A DNA stretch of 6,448 nt from Myxococcota bacterium (GTDB lineage: Bacteria > Myxococcota > UBA4151), in assembly GCA_028823075.1 (NCBI GenBank), contig JAPKCE010000112.1:1-6448 (forward strand). Reading direction: 5' to 3'. A program made the translations under genes and the position numbers. Under the pieces are notes generated by a model. That model searched no databases. It was not told the origin of the DNA and saw nothing but the letters and a program-made list of their open reading frames with translations. This document shows, in pieces, positions 6,298 to 6,448 of the stretch. Positions within the stretch are counted from its first letter, which is position 1. Every line of letters starts with the position of its first letter.

Positions 6298-6448
6298 AAA
6301 CCGCTGGGGCAGCAGACCTCAGAGGAGGAGGTTCATTTTCTGCCCGCCTGACTGCAGGATTGGTCGCTGCCGGTTCTCTAAGCCGTTCCATTCTCCCACC
6401 CGATTGGAAAATCGTCGCAGAAATTGGCGCTTTAGGTGGGCTTGAAGG
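6294..6448 (+). CDS. Start of an unidentified gene, truncated by the window end
   Basis: A frame opens at GTG 6294, overlapping the previous TGA by 4 nt (GTGA) just like the two junctions before it, and stays open for 51 codons to the end of the window. No Shine-Dalgarno precedes the GTG, so translation would rely on coupling. Visible residues include a Gly-rich start (RGGG), then SARLTAGLVAAGSLSRSILPP and WKIVAEIGALGGLEG. No family is recognised. The N-terminus has no clear signal peptide, although a hydrophobic stretch lies at about residues 19-28. A strong Shine-Dalgarno-like run at 6323-6332 lies inside the frame without an ATG, GTG or TTG at normal distance in this frame, so the start is uncertain; TTG 6360 is an alternative. 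The other two forward frames close before the end of the window. Confidence 0.5.
   Translation, partial: MKTAGAADLRGGGSFSARLTAGLVAAGSLSRSILPPDWKIVAEIGALGGLE
6323..6332 (+). promoter_or_regulatory. Strong Shine-Dalgarno-like run without an obvious start codon
   Basis: AGGAGGAGGT is the best match to the anti-Shine-Dalgarno sequence in the window. The next in-frame candidates are CTG 6348 (15 nt away) and TTG 6360 (27 nt away), both too far or non-standard. ATT 6335 is too close and its frame stops at 6445. It may be an internal pause or just Arg-Gly-Gly-Gly codons, or it may mark the true start region of the last gene. Confidence 0.3.

Noticed and set aside
6272..6448. Minus-strand open frame entering from the right edge, possibly a convergent gene end
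   Set aside because: The product is Pro/Ala-rich without motif, it would overlap the end of the lipoprotein gene in antisense, and the + strand alternative follows the operon's overlap pattern.
6298..6448. Searched for a terminator after the last complete lipoprotein gene
   Set aside because: No GC-rich stem followed by a T-run was found, which fits the operon continuing past the window.

Overview
The window looks like part of a moderately GC-rich genome of a Myxococcota-type bacterium (former Deltaproteobacteria, possibly a Bradymonadales-like relative). This rests on the gene types: a Hanks-type Ser/Thr kinase with an extracytoplasmic PEGA domain, an FHA-GAF-sigma54 enhancer-binding protein, a TPR protein with a hydrophobic C-terminal module, and Cys-module lipoproteins. 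The taxonomic call is inference; no RNA gene or other phylogenetic marker is present.

All supported genes are on the + strand and form one compact array. In order they are: the C-terminal part of a 6-phosphofructokinase (to 739); a membrane Ser/Thr kinase with GTG start (744-2456); a TPR/two-helix membrane protein with TTG start (2429-3094); an FHA-GAF-AAA+-Fis sigma54 activator (3072-4829); two predicted lipoproteins (4826-5431 and 5428-6297); and the start of an unidentified gene (GTG 6294, running off the end). Only four bases (740-743) lie outside a gene. The junctions overlap by 28, 23, 4, 4 and 4 nt, which suggests a translationally coupled operon.

The first two genes reproduce the known Myxococcus xanthus Pfk-Pkn4 arrangement, where the kinase phosphorylates and activates the neighbouring phosphofructokinase. 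Here the pair is followed directly by an FHA-type sigma54 activator and by envelope proteins. A working model is that the kinase senses something outside the cytoplasmic membrane through its PEGA region, acts on phosphofructokinase, and may also feed a sigma54 transcription response through the FHA-GAF regulator. The lipoproteins and the TPR protein would be sensor or envelope partners. The FHA domain lacks the usual phosphothreonine-contacting Arg and Ser, which complicates this model.

The most striking non-coding signal is a near-consensus sigma54 (-24/-12) promoter at 2429-2445, lying on the start codon of the TPR gene and upstream of the sigma54 activator. Just upstream are mutually exclusive inverted repeats that could hide the ribosome binding site, and a palindrome at a distance typical of activator sites. 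Together these suggest autoregulation of the downstream half of the operon, but all of it lies inside coding sequence and could be coincidence.
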